A stretch of DNA of 40,957 bases from a virus, in IMG/VR virus record IMGVR_UViG_3300032215_000356, positions 1-40,957 of that record. One strand, written 5' to 3'. The notes beneath the pieces are model-generated. The model was not told the DNA's origin, made no database searches, and worked only from the letters and a program-made list of their open reading frames with translations. Positions within the stretch are counted from its first letter, which is position 1, and every line of letters starts with the position of its first letter. The translations under genes and the position numbers were made by a program. Positions 6,579 through 14,562 of the stretch are shown piece by piece.

Positions 6579-9192
6579 CAACGACACTCAATGGACATGG
6601 AACTTCACTGGGCCAACGACCATGTCGAAGGCTCAGTCTCGCCCCTCCACACCTCGTGAGATCGCGTGGGAACTGACCGGCATTGACGGCAATACGCCCG
6701 GCTGCCTGCGCACGCACCCCGCCTTCAAAAACATTGCCACGTTCAGCGCTTCCGGTACGCTGGTCAACTTCTTCCCCATCACCCTGATCTTCAACGCAAG
6801 CACCTACTACGTGGGCTACGTTGTGGTGCGCGAGGTGACTGGAACACCAGATGTAACCCACTTTGATTTCTACCTAAGCTCCACCGGATCCAGTCCCACC
6901 GCGTTTACCAGTCAGCACACGGTAAACGCTATTGGCCTTGAGGTGGACATCCAGTGCTCTGGCAGGTACGCCTACATTTATATCCGGGGTTACCCAGCGC
7001 AGGTGGTGTACGTCGCTTCCGGAACTCCCACCCTGACCAAGCTGCCTGCTGGTCCTGGCCTTGTGCCTACGGTAGAAACCCAGCTTGACACAGGCACAGC
7101 AGCTGTTGTTGCAGCTCCCTGTGGTGTTGCCAGCGCAACTGTAACAGGCGGCGGAAGCAGCTACTCTTCAGCCCCTACCGTAACTTTTGATGCGCCCACA
7201 AATGTTCCTCCGGGTCGTACTGCACGTGGTTACGCAGTCATTTCCGCTGGAGTTGTCACCAGTATTGTGATCACAGACCAAGGTGCTGGTTACACTGCTG
7301 TGCCCAGTATCACGTTTGGTTCTGGCTCGGCCTCCGCTACCGCTGTTCTTAACCCTGGCGTGGCTACTGCATCCACCACAGGCCGCATGGCCGTCATGGT
7401 GGACAAGCGCACTACTACAGGCAAGACTCTGTACAAGTCGGGTAGCTACGGATTTGCAGTGCAGTTCCTTGATTCCACGACGGGCCGCAAGAGTCAGATC
7501 TCCGAGATTGTCTACTTAGAGGTACCCAAGAATGGTACTGCTGATCAGAACTTGCCCATCATGGTGCGAGTGTGGTTCCCCTCCTATTACAGCAGCAATG
7601 CATGGGTTCGTGGTGTGGGCAGCACCCCAGGCGTCTACGACAAGGCGCTGATTTATCGTACGGTGAACCAAGGTACGGGTGGTACGTTGTACGGAAGCGG
7701 TCCCATTCACTTGGACAGCATCATCACTGCCCCTGCCAGCACGGCTACGGTTAGTCCAGATGGTGTGAACATCCGCGTGAGCGATACCCAGCTGGTATAC
7801 CAGGACACGTTTGCTGGTCGCACCCGTTCAGATGACGTCCCCCCACAAGGTGGTGTTGCTCAGTTCCTAGGGTCTACCCTGTTTGTAAGTCGCGTGCTGG
7901 GAAATACGGCTACGACGCTGACCGACTCGGTCACGGGTGTCACGCCCCCCAATCCCCCGCCGGGTGTGGGCGATCTGCGGTGGAGCACGACCTTGGATAC
8001 CCAGCCGGAAAACTTTAGCCAGTTCAGTAGGTGGGTGCCCCAGACTCCAGGTAACGAAGTGATTGCCATGCGTCGCGTGGGCATGGCCATACTGGGCTTC
8101 TCGACGGATCGCATGTACAAGATCAGCCGCGCCGACTCTTTCATCAAGGTGGAAGAGATGCACCTAGGTTACGGCGTTGCAGGTAAGGATACCCTTGAGG
8201 CCATCGGCACCATGACCTACCTGGTCTCAGGTGCCGGGCTCAAGGCCATCTCCGCAGACGGCCAGTTGGAAGACGTGACCAGTCTGGACACCCTGTTAAA
8301 CGTAGACTGGGCCTCGGCCAAGTCTGATTTGAAGATGGCATTTGACGCTACCGGACAGTGCCTCACGATTCTGAAGCCCTCGGTTACGGGCCCGGACGGT
8401 GAGGCTGTTTGCATGTGGTTTGGTACCAACCGAATCACCATGCTCAAGGACTTGCCCTTCAAGCACATGCGCAGCGGCAACTGGATCGTGAGCGGCAAGA
8501 ACGTCCGCCGGTCCCTGTTCGTCAAACGCCATAATGCCTCTGGTACCTACGGCGTGTACATTGTGGATTACGAGCGCTCCCTGAACGGTACCAACCTCTG
8601 TGGGGGGACCGCCCAGAATGTGCAGTTCACTACCGGGTCCCCTCCGCCACTTACCCCCACCGCCAATGAGTTTGACTGTGCGGGCTACAAGTTGGACGGC
8701 ACCATGACCCGGACCACGGTAGCGGATATGGCTACCGCCGGTAGTTCGGCCACGTATGCAAACTCCAACTGGAGCGTAGCCCCCATCTTGGTACGTTGGA
8801 CAGGTGGCAACATTGGATTCCAGATGCAGCCTGACCAGCCGGAGTTCAAAGACTTCTTCCGCCAGAAGCAGGTCACCAACGCGGCTGCCTACGTGGAACT
8901 AATCAGCGGTACCTACTCGCCTACCTTTACGCAGTCGTGGTGTGCACAGGTCTACGAGGGAACTTCGGACACTCCGATCTACACGGCCACCCCGGTGAAC
9001 CAGAGTGGTACCAAGGTCAGCACGGTTAGCTATGTGGGCAATGAGGTGCCGCGAGCCCCGTTTGGGCAGCACGGTGTCATGGGGGCCTCGTTGAGCCCGT
9101 CGTTTGTGTTCCCCGTCTGTGGCGTGGATATCAAGCTGCTTGCATTCTCGCTGACTGGACGGATACTTGATACACAGAGGAGACGAGTCTAA
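6571..9192 (+). CDS. Large beta-rich tail protein, putative tail nozzle/stabilisation protein
   Basis: 873 aa from GTG, with GGAGAG upstream. The N-terminal part (1-185) and the long central part (350-640) are beta-rich; the segment ENFSQFSRWVPQTPGNEVIA followed by MRRVGMAILGFSTDRMYKIS resembles nozzle (T7 gp12-like) and stabilisation proteins of podoviruses in aquatic phages. Residues 188-265 hold two copies of a Gly-rich beta repeat (SSAPTVTFDAP and TAVPSITFGSG, each preceded by GGGSSY or GAGY), common in phage fibres and probably an inserted decoration. No enzymatic site seen. Its position before the internal-virion chain fits a tail-tube tip role. Confidence 0.6.
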   Translation: MADNDTQWTWNFTGPTTMSKAQSRPSTPREIAWELTGIDGNTPGCLRTHPAFKNIATFSASGTLVNFFPITLIFNASTYYVGYVVVREVTGTPDVTHFDFYLSSTGSSPTAFTSQHTVNAIGLEVDIQCSGRYAYIYIRGYPAQVVYVASGTPTLTKLPAGPGLVPTVETQLDTGTAAVVAAPCGVASATVTGGGSSYSSAPTVTFDAPTNVPPGRTARGYAVISAGVVTSIVITDQGAGYTAVPSITFGSGSASATAVLNPGVATASTTGRMAVMVDKRTTTGKTLYKSGSYGFAVQFLDSTTGRKSQISEIVYLEVPKNGTADQNLPIMVRVWFPSYYSSNAWVRGVGSTPGVYDKALIYRTVNQGTGGTLYGSGPIHLDSIITAPASTATVSPDGVNIRVSDTQLVYQDTFAGRTRSDDVPPQGGVAQFLGSTLFVSRVLGNTATTLTDSVTGVTPPNPPPGVGDLRWSTTLDTQPENFSQFSRWVPQTPGNEVIAMRRVGMAILGFSTDRMYKISRADSFIKVEEMHLGYGVAGKDTLEAIGTMTYLVSGAGLKAISADGQLEDVTSLDTLLNVDWASAKSDLKMAFDATGQCLTILKPSVTGPDGEAVCMWFGTNRITMLKDLPFKHMRSGNWIVSGKNVRRSLFVKRHNASGTYGVYIVDYERSLNGTNLCGGTAQNVQFTTGSPPPLTPTANEFDCAGYKLDGTMTRTTVADMATAGSSATYANSNWSVAPILVRWTGGNIGFQMQPDQPEFKDFFRQKQVTNAAAYVELISGTYSPTFTQSWCAQVYEGTSDTPIYTATPVNQSGTKVSTVSYVGNEVPRAPFGQHGVMGASLSPSFVFPVCGVDIKLLAFSLTGRILDTQRRRV

Positions 9193-10748
9193 TGCCCCCC
9201 ACCAACAAGCCTGCTAATCCTGGTGCCTTTGGCGGCTTCACGCCCATCTCCTCTTGGTCAAGCAAGAGTGGTACCCAACCACCTGCTGGCTTTAATATGA
9301 GCCAGTTCTTTGGTGGGTTTAATGTTCCTACTTCTGGCAACACCGCACAAGACCTGCAGAACATGATGCAGGGGACCAACTATAAAATTGGCTCGGCTCC
9401 ATCTCTGAACATGTACCAGCAGGGCACCCTATACGACACGATGAAGGGTGAGCAGGTTGCTAGGCAGACTCAGGACCGCAATACGCAGTTCTTTGATCAA
9501 GCCATGGCCAACATGCAGAAGGCCCAGCAGCAGTTGAATACTCCTAGCCCTGCGTGGGACAAGGCATACGGGTTCCAAAAGCAGTTGATGAACCAGACCA
9601 AGGCAGACCAGGCTGATATTGCAAAGCAGGGTAAGGCAGCTCAGGTTAAGTTCCAAGACCAGATGGGCCGAGTTGAAGGCACCTACAACCAAGCTTCGGG
9701 CAAGTTCCAAGATCAGATGGGTCGGGTTGAAAATACTTACGACCAAGCTTTAAGTGGATACAACAACACTATGGGCCGGGCCCTAGCTGAGGTTGATGAA
9801 GGTCGAGATAGAATTGCTTCTGAAATGGCTGCGGGTATGCGCCAGAACTTTGACTTGCAGCAGGAACAGCAGATGGGTGCCCTTATGTCTCAAGGCATTT
9901 CTGCTGACCAAATGGCTGAAGCTCAGCGTGAGAGCAAGTCTGAGATGGAACGTGGCGTCGGTGCCAACGTGTCCAACCTCCAGTTCCAGGGTGCACAGGC
10001 TAAGGCCGGCATTCTGCAAGCACAAGCTAGTGGCCAAGCTGGTATTCAACAGTCTAAGGCTGGAACAATGCAGCAAAATGCTGCTATCCAAGCCAATATT
10101 CTGCAGGCCAAGGCCGGAGCAATTCAGGGCATGGCTACTTCGCAGGCTAACCTTAGCACCACAATTGCTCAGATGGGCTTGCAGTCAATGGGTGCAAAGC
10201 AGGAAGCCATCAAGCTGGGTGCAAATATTGCGATGGCTAACGCAGCCGATGATCAGCAGCGCAACCAGTTGGTCGCCCAGTATGCACAGAACGTGGGACA
10301 GTTTGGCGTCAACTTCCTGCAAGCCAACCCAATCGTTGGCAGCCTCCTTGGGGGGACAATTGCGGCTCTTGGCAAGCAGGCTGGCATGGCGGGTCAGGGC
10401 TTTGTTTCTGATCCGACTGCAGGCATGAATGATCGTGCGTACCGCGAAGTGCAGGCAGCCCGCTCTGCACTAACCGGCGGTGGCATGGCTAACTACATGC
10501 AGAACTTTGACATCGAGCGCATGATTATGAACGGCATGAGCGTTCCGGGAGTTTCTCAGGAGACAGCCCGTTTCATTCGTGCTAACGGTATGCCCGGCCA
10601 GCAGATTCTCGGTGCCCTTGGAGGGGCAGGGCGCATGGGATATGAAGAAGGCATGGCTCCTCGTGGTGGATCTCAAGATCAAATGAGCGGAGATATGCAT
10701 ACTCGGTTTGGCTATATGAACGCACCCCCCGGACAGAAGAAGGCATAA
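9192..10748 (+). CDS. Gln/Ala-rich internal virion-like protein with 18-aa tandem repeat
   Basis: 518 aa; its ATG shares a base with the previous TAA, and GAGGAG lies at a suitable distance. Residues 75-340 are almost continuously helical and rich in Gln, Ala, Met. Residues 153-170 and 171-188 are an 18-aa (54-bp) tandem duplication beginning KFQDQMGRVE, with a third decayed copy after it. Residues 245-330 show looser QAKAG/QAQA repeats. A glycine/hydrophobic segment near 370-395 could insert in a membrane. The composition is that of ejection (internal virion) proteins. Assignment is by composition and order, not by a family match. Confidence 0.6.
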   Translation: MPPTNKPANPGAFGGFTPISSWSSKSGTQPPAGFNMSQFFGGFNVPTSGNTAQDLQNMMQGTNYKIGSAPSLNMYQQGTLYDTMKGEQVARQTQDRNTQFFDQAMANMQKAQQQLNTPSPAWDKAYGFQKQLMNQTKADQADIAKQGKAAQVKFQDQMGRVEGTYNQASGKFQDQMGRVENTYDQALSGYNNTMGRALAEVDEGRDRIASEMAAGMRQNFDLQQEQQMGALMSQGISADQMAEAQRESKSEMERGVGANVSNLQFQGAQAKAGILQAQASGQAGIQQSKAGTMQQNAAIQANILQAKAGAIQGMATSQANLSTTIAQMGLQSMGAKQEAIKLGANIAMANAADDQQRNQLVAQYAQNVGQFGVNFLQANPIVGSLLGGTIAALGKQAGMAGQGFVSDPTAGMNDRAYREVQAARSALTGGGMANYMQNFDIERMIMNGMSVPGVSQETARFIRANGMPGQQILGALGGAGRMGYEEGMAPRGGSQDQMSGDMHTRFGYMNAPPGQKKA

Positions 10749-10751
10749 CCC

Positions 10752-12413
10752 ATGGCAGACGGACCCTACGGCGGACTGATTGATCCAGGTGCGGCGAATG
10801 CTGCCTACGCAGACCAGATTCTTGCCATGCAGCAGGCTATGCAGGGCGGTGGTGGCGGTGGCGGGGGTGGTCAGTATGTCTCGGGTGGCGACTCGGGTGT
10901 TGACATTAACATGATGCGCGCTGTCAACAACGAGAACTTCCGCGCTTCCCGTGAGCAGGCCAACTACATGGCTGGTCTCCAGAACGAGCGCGAGGATCGC
11001 CAGCAGGCCCGTGAGATGCAGATGCTTCAGGCTCGGGACCAGATGGAAATGGCCCGCATGGACAAGCAGCAGCAGCTTGGCCAGGACATGTTGAAGTACC
11101 AGCTTCAGTCCATGACCCAGCTGGAACTGAAGAAGAAGGAGCTGGAGTTCCAGGCTGCTCAAGTTGACGAAGAAGCCCGTGGCCCTTTGCTTCAGCAGAT
11201 TGACGACATTGAAAACCAGATTACTGATGGTCAAGTCAAGCTCATGAAGGTGAAGAGCCGGACTGAGGGGATGAGTCAGGATACTCAGAAGCTTCTTGCA
11301 CAGCAGGCTTCTGAAATGGATCAGCGTTTGAAAGCACAGAATGATGTGGTAAAGACGTACGGTGCAGCGGCCAAAGCCACAATTCCAGGTCTGTTTCAGT
11401 CCAAACTAAACTCCTCTACTACTGGCCTTGGTGGCGGTGCTGGTCTGTTTCAGAAGACTGCAGGTCTTGCAGGTGGTGTAGGTGAAGGAGTTTTGGAGTT
11501 CTTTACTGGAGACAGGAATGCAGACCTCCGTAATATTCTGTCTTTGGGTGGCGGAGCTGGTGGATTTTCTGATGAAGCTATTGCTGCAGCAGCAGAGGCT
11601 AACCCAGAGATCAAGGCATATGTGTTGCACAACTATCAGAAGGTGATTGACCCAACAACGATCACGTCTGCAAGAGCACACGGCTTTACAAACAAAATGA
11701 TTACTGATGCATTGGTCCAAACGTTGGCTAATGGCAACTTGGCATTTGACCAGACAGCCGCTGCTCCCGCGATTAATGATTTGGTTTCCAGCCTGCAGAT
11801 GGTGAAGAACCTTCCCAACAATACGGACTCAACCAAGTACGGTAACATGGTCCGAAACTCGTTGAAAGAAGCTTCAATGGCTATCTATGGCAAGCCCGGC
11901 TATGAAGGTCAGCTGGCCGACGTGTTGGACGTAACCCTTGGCCAAGTTCAAGGAATGCGGGCTGACTATGCAACTGCCATGGCTGAACATGGCGGAGCTG
12001 TTACCCCAGAGTCAATTGCCCAAGCCGCTTTGCTTGGTGTTACAAATGACGCTTCCAACCTGCGGTTTGCCTTGGGCAGTGTGACCGACGGCCAGGTGCA
12101 TACGGTCAAGTCTTTGAGCAAGGCCCTTGGCATTCTTGAAGGAGCCAAGGTAGGCAACACTTATGAACTTGAACCGCTGGGTGCCATTCGTAGCATGTTT
12201 ACTCCTACTACAACTGGCCGTATTGATGAAACCACGGCTGCCATTAAGGACCTGGTTAGCCAGACTGCTGCCCAGTCTGAGCGAGAATTGACTCTGGGTC
12301 GCAAGGCCAAGAGTTTGGACAAGCTGGGAATTGCCAGAGCATCTCGTACCAAGAACGCAGCAATGTTGGATCTCATCCGCAAGGCTGAAGAAGCAGCTAA
12401 GCCGGGACGCTAA
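10752..12413 (+). CDS. Coiled-coil internal virion-like protein with poly-Gly
   Basis: 553 aa. It begins MADGPYGGLID; the motif GPYGGL(I/L)D is shared with residues 41-48 of the distant 38163 gene. A nine-glycine run follows at about 33-41. Residues 60-215 are a long, highly charged coiled coil (Gln/Met/Glu/Lys). A Gly/Ala-rich hydrophobic patch near 225-275 precedes a globular helical C-terminus. Such a layout fits a DNA-ejection channel component. No catalytic motif (no transglycosylase Glu site) was seen. It starts 3 nt after the previous gene without a clear Shine-Dalgarno. Confidence 0.6.
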   Translation: MADGPYGGLIDPGAANAAYADQILAMQQAMQGGGGGGGGGQYVSGGDSGVDINMMRAVNNENFRASREQANYMAGLQNEREDRQQAREMQMLQARDQMEMARMDKQQQLGQDMLKYQLQSMTQLELKKKELEFQAAQVDEEARGPLLQQIDDIENQITDGQVKLMKVKSRTEGMSQDTQKLLAQQASEMDQRLKAQNDVVKTYGAAAKATIPGLFQSKLNSSTTGLGGGAGLFQKTAGLAGGVGEGVLEFFTGDRNADLRNILSLGGGAGGFSDEAIAAAAEANPEIKAYVLHNYQKVIDPTTITSARAHGFTNKMITDALVQTLANGNLAFDQTAAAPAINDLVSSLQMVKNLPNNTDSTKYGNMVRNSLKEASMAIYGKPGYEGQLADVLDVTLGQVQGMRADYATAMAEHGGAVTPESIAQAALLGVTNDASNLRFALGSVTDGQVHTVKSLSKALGILEGAKVGNTYELEPLGAIRSMFTPTTTGRIDETTAAIKDLVSQTAAQSERELTLGRKAKSLDKLGIARASRTKNAAMLDLIRKAEEAAKPGR

Positions 12414-12422
12414 GCTACCGCC

Positions 12423-12791
12423 ATGTTCAACTGGCGACTTCTCAGTGCTGACCTGTGCCGAGACCACGCTACTGACGGCTTTGCCCGCCTAGCCCTTAGC
12501 CGGTCCTTTGACCTCGAGACCCGGCACGACCTGCCCATCCTCAACCTCACCCCCCTCCCCCTCGTCGTGGGGGGACCTTACCTGCGAGGGAAGCTTGTGC
12601 GGTCCTGGCTGTGGGAGATCCGCCACCTCCGGGCCATGAAGCGCCCGTGGTCCATGCTTGTCTCAAAGTACGATCCGATTGAGCGGGTATCGACTGTCCA
12701 CATTGGCACTGTTACACTGCCTGAAGTAGCAGAGCGATATGCCCGTGCGTGGCGTGGCTGCACTCTGCCCCACGAACCAATGGTGCTTTAG
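12423..12791 (+). CDS. Hypothetical 122-aa protein
   Basis: 122 aa, Arg/Leu/Trp-rich (for example RSWLWEIRHLRAMKRPWS), with no recognisable domain, signal or cysteine motif. Lies between two internal-virion-like genes with 9- and 2-nt gaps, so expressed with them. A GTGGGGGGAC element at 12567 encodes Val-Gly-Gly-Pro here. The compact, basic and tryptophan-rich sequence looks globular. It could be an assembly factor; that is only a guess. Confidence 0.6.
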   Translation: MFNWRLLSADLCRDHATDGFARLALSRSFDLETRHDLPILNLTPLPLVVGGPYLRGKLVRSWLWEIRHLRAMKRPWSMLVSKYDPIERVSTVHIGTVTLPEVAERYARAWRGCTLPHEPMVL

Positions 12792-12793
12792 CC

Positions 12794-13528
12794 ATGCCCC
12801 TCCCAGCAATTCCCGCCGTTGTATCTACTGCCGCTGAGTGGCTCTTGCCTCTTATCCTTTCAGAGGGCATTGGTGCAGTCAAAGGAACTGCTAAGAACCC
12901 ACTGCCCACTAAGGAAGTTGATGCTGAGCGTCTTGCCAAGTTGTTCAAGCGGGGGTCAAAAGGATGGCGTGGCGAAAAAGGTGCTCGTGAAAAGCTGCTT
13001 CAGTTCTATGGCGAGCGAGCGCTAAAGGGAAAGACAGCTAAGGGTGAAGCATTTGCAGCACTGAAGCCGGGTATGAGTACTGCCATGAAGGGTTGGGGCA
13101 AGATGGGTTTGGCCTCGCTTGCGGGTGCCGCACCATTTATTGTTCTGCCTGAAATTCTTGGTGCGCTGCACGGCGGGGGCGGAGAAGCGGGAATGGCGGG
13201 CGAAGGTGGGTCCCCCCAAGATCTGATGGCATTGCTGGGGGGACTCGAGGGCCAGGCATCGCAGTCGTTTGACGATACCAAGAGTGACTTCTATAAGATG
13301 CTGGGAGAGCAGCAGTCGCAGCGGGCACTTGAAGCTCGGGCTAGCCGATTGCCCATGGCTGGTATGCGTGAGGATCTGCAGTCGCTGACTCGTGGCTACG
13401 AAGACCAGCTGGCAAAGATTTCTTACAACCAACCCATGAGTCTGGCGCAGGCGTTTGCCATGGAAGGTATCTTCCCCAACAACCCGGCCATGATGGACTT
13501 TGGTTCAAACCGCATCAACTACCCTTAA
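12794..13528 (+). CDS. Hypothetical internal virion/membrane-interacting protein
   Basis: 244 aa from the ATG at 12794, two bases after the previous TAG; this stop-CC-ATG spacing recurs in the cluster, so I prefer it over an upstream GTG at 12749. N-terminal 1-25 is hydrophobic (AAEWLLPLILSEGIGAV), followed by a basic helical section with a Lys-rich stretch (65-95), a second hydrophobic Gly/Ala segment (about 110-135) and a Gln/Ser-rich helical tail. The pattern of amphipathic and hydrophobic segments matches ejection-type proteins. No family recognised. Confidence 0.6.
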   Translation: MPLPAIPAVVSTAAEWLLPLILSEGIGAVKGTAKNPLPTKEVDAERLAKLFKRGSKGWRGEKGAREKLLQFYGERALKGKTAKGEAFAALKPGMSTAMKGWGKMGLASLAGAAPFIVLPEILGALHGGGGEAGMAGEGGSPQDLMALLGGLEGQASQSFDDTKSDFYKMLGEQQSQRALEARASRLPMAGMREDLQSLTRGYEDQLAKISYNQPMSLAQAFAMEGIFPNNPAMMDFGSNRINYP

Positions 13529-13532
13529 TCCA

Positions 13533-13964
13533 ATGCCCCCCAAGATCTCCAGCATGCTGAGCAGTATCAAGAGTGCAGTCCCCTCTGCATTTGCTCCTAC
13601 TAAGGGAAACATTGCCCTTGCTGCTTTAGCGGGTATTGCCGGTACTCGAATGGCGCTGTACAAGGATCCGGACACCACGCAGATTGATCAGCTGGTGAAC
13701 AATGCAGTGGCCAAGTCAAAGGCAGAAAAGGTTGCCCGGTTGCTTGAGCAGTCGCGTATGGAGAAGGCGCTTGCCGAGAACCAGATGCGACTTGCACGAC
13801 AAGCACCCGACCTCTACACTTCTGTCATGGCTGGGCGACGTGTGCCCAAGGGTTCTGTGGTACTGGGCGGACGGCCCAGGCAGGATCTGATGAAAGAACT
13901 AGCTGCGTCTATGGACAGTGGACGCTACGCACAACCCGACCCACTGTCCGATTTGATGGGATAA
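13533..13964 (+). CDS. Hypothetical 143-aa helical protein
   Basis: Start at ATG 13533, four bases after the preceding TAA; a TTG at 13500 is in frame but would overlap that gene. Residues 18-38 form an Ala/Gly-rich hydrophobic helix, residues 50-95 a charged helix (KSKAEKVARLLEQSRMEKAL), then a Pro/Gly/Asp tail. Looks like another small component of the internal-virion set. No recognised family. Confidence 0.55.
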   Translation: MPPKISSMLSSIKSAVPSAFAPTKGNIALAALAGIAGTRMALYKDPDTTQIDQLVNNAVAKSKAEKVARLLEQSRMEKALAENQMRLARQAPDLYTSVMAGRRVPKGSVVLGGRPRQDLMKELAASMDSGRYAQPDPLSDLMG

Positions 13965-13970
13965 ACCAAA

Positions 13971-14453
13971 ATGCCTAACCCCCTTGTTACCCAGCACTAC
14001 CCAGACGACTTCGCTATTGCTTCCTTTGTCTTCACTGGCGCTCTGATCAATGACCCCAGTGCCATTCTGTACGCCGACCGCGCCCTCATTATTGACCAGA
14101 TCGTGGTGGGTGTCCATGCTGTGGGTGGTAGCAGTGGCGCTCTGAGCTTTGAGATCTCGAACACCTGCACCGGCACCTCTGGTAACGTGATTGGTGTGGT
14201 TACCGTGGATACCGCCAACGTGACCGCTGGTGATCATGTCATCCTCGATGGCGTTGGAACCACTGTGTACAAGTACACCGCTGGCGTGGCCGCTGCTTGC
14301 ACCGGTTGCACCCAGCTGAAGTGGATCAACCTGACCAACACCTCGATTGACAATGTCGTCCCGGCCGGTAGCTGGCTGGTGGTTGACTCGACGGGTACCA
14401 CGACTGGTGCTCGCGTGACGATCCAGGTTCGTTACCGCAGTCGTCAGGCCTAA
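13971..14453 (+). CDS. Small beta-rich putative virion/decoration protein
   Basis: 160 aa, almost entirely predicted beta-strand (alternating Val/Ile/Thr/Gly, such as GNVIGVVTVDTANVTAGDHV), with three cysteines including a CTGC pair. Size and composition are those of capsid decoration or fibre-head proteins. High use of preferred C-ending codons suggests strong expression. It ends just before a micro-gene and the strong terminator at 14524, so it may be the last highly expressed gene of the tail/virion operon. The exact role is not established. Confidence 0.6.
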   Translation: MPNPLVTQHYPDDFAIASFVFTGALINDPSAILYADRALIIDQIVVGVHAVGGSSGALSFEISNTCTGTSGNVIGVVTVDTANVTAGDHVILDGVGTTVYKYTAGVAAACTGCTQLKWINLTNTSIDNVVPAGSWLVVDSTGTTTGARVTIQVRYRSRQA

Positions 14454-14456
14454 GCC

Positions 14457-14504
14457 ATGAAGAAGAAAGGCCCCAAGAAGGGCGGTTGCGGTTGCGGCCG
14501 CTGA
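14457..14504 (+). CDS. 15-residue Lys/Gly/Cys micropeptide gene
   Basis: Three bases after the preceding TAA lies an ATG followed by 14 sense codons and TGA, reading MKKKGPKKGGCGCGR. The stop-GCC-ATG junction is the same as in real genes of this cluster (for example 3703). KKKGPKK echoes KKPGPKK in the 867 gene, and the CGCG tail could bind metal. It lies directly before the terminator. Too short for statistical proof; it could be chance. Confidence 0.4.
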   Translation: MKKKGPKKGGCGCGR

Positions 14505-14523
14505 GGTAAGATCCCCCGGAACG

Positions 14524-14559
14524 GGCCCCGGATGACGCGAAAGCTCTCCGGGGCCTTTT
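14524..14559 (+). terminator. Strong rho-independent terminator
   Basis: GGCCCCGGA (14524-14532) pairs perfectly with TCCGGGGCC (14547-14555) around a 14-nt loop, directly followed by TTTT (14556-14559). It closes the 1-14.5 kb rightward transcript. Unusually, the next gene's ATG (14563) starts only 3 nt after the T-run, so either read-through transcripts feed that gene with its initiation region in the hairpin, or it has a promoter inside the preceding genes. Confidence 0.85.
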
Positions 14560-14562
14560 CAT

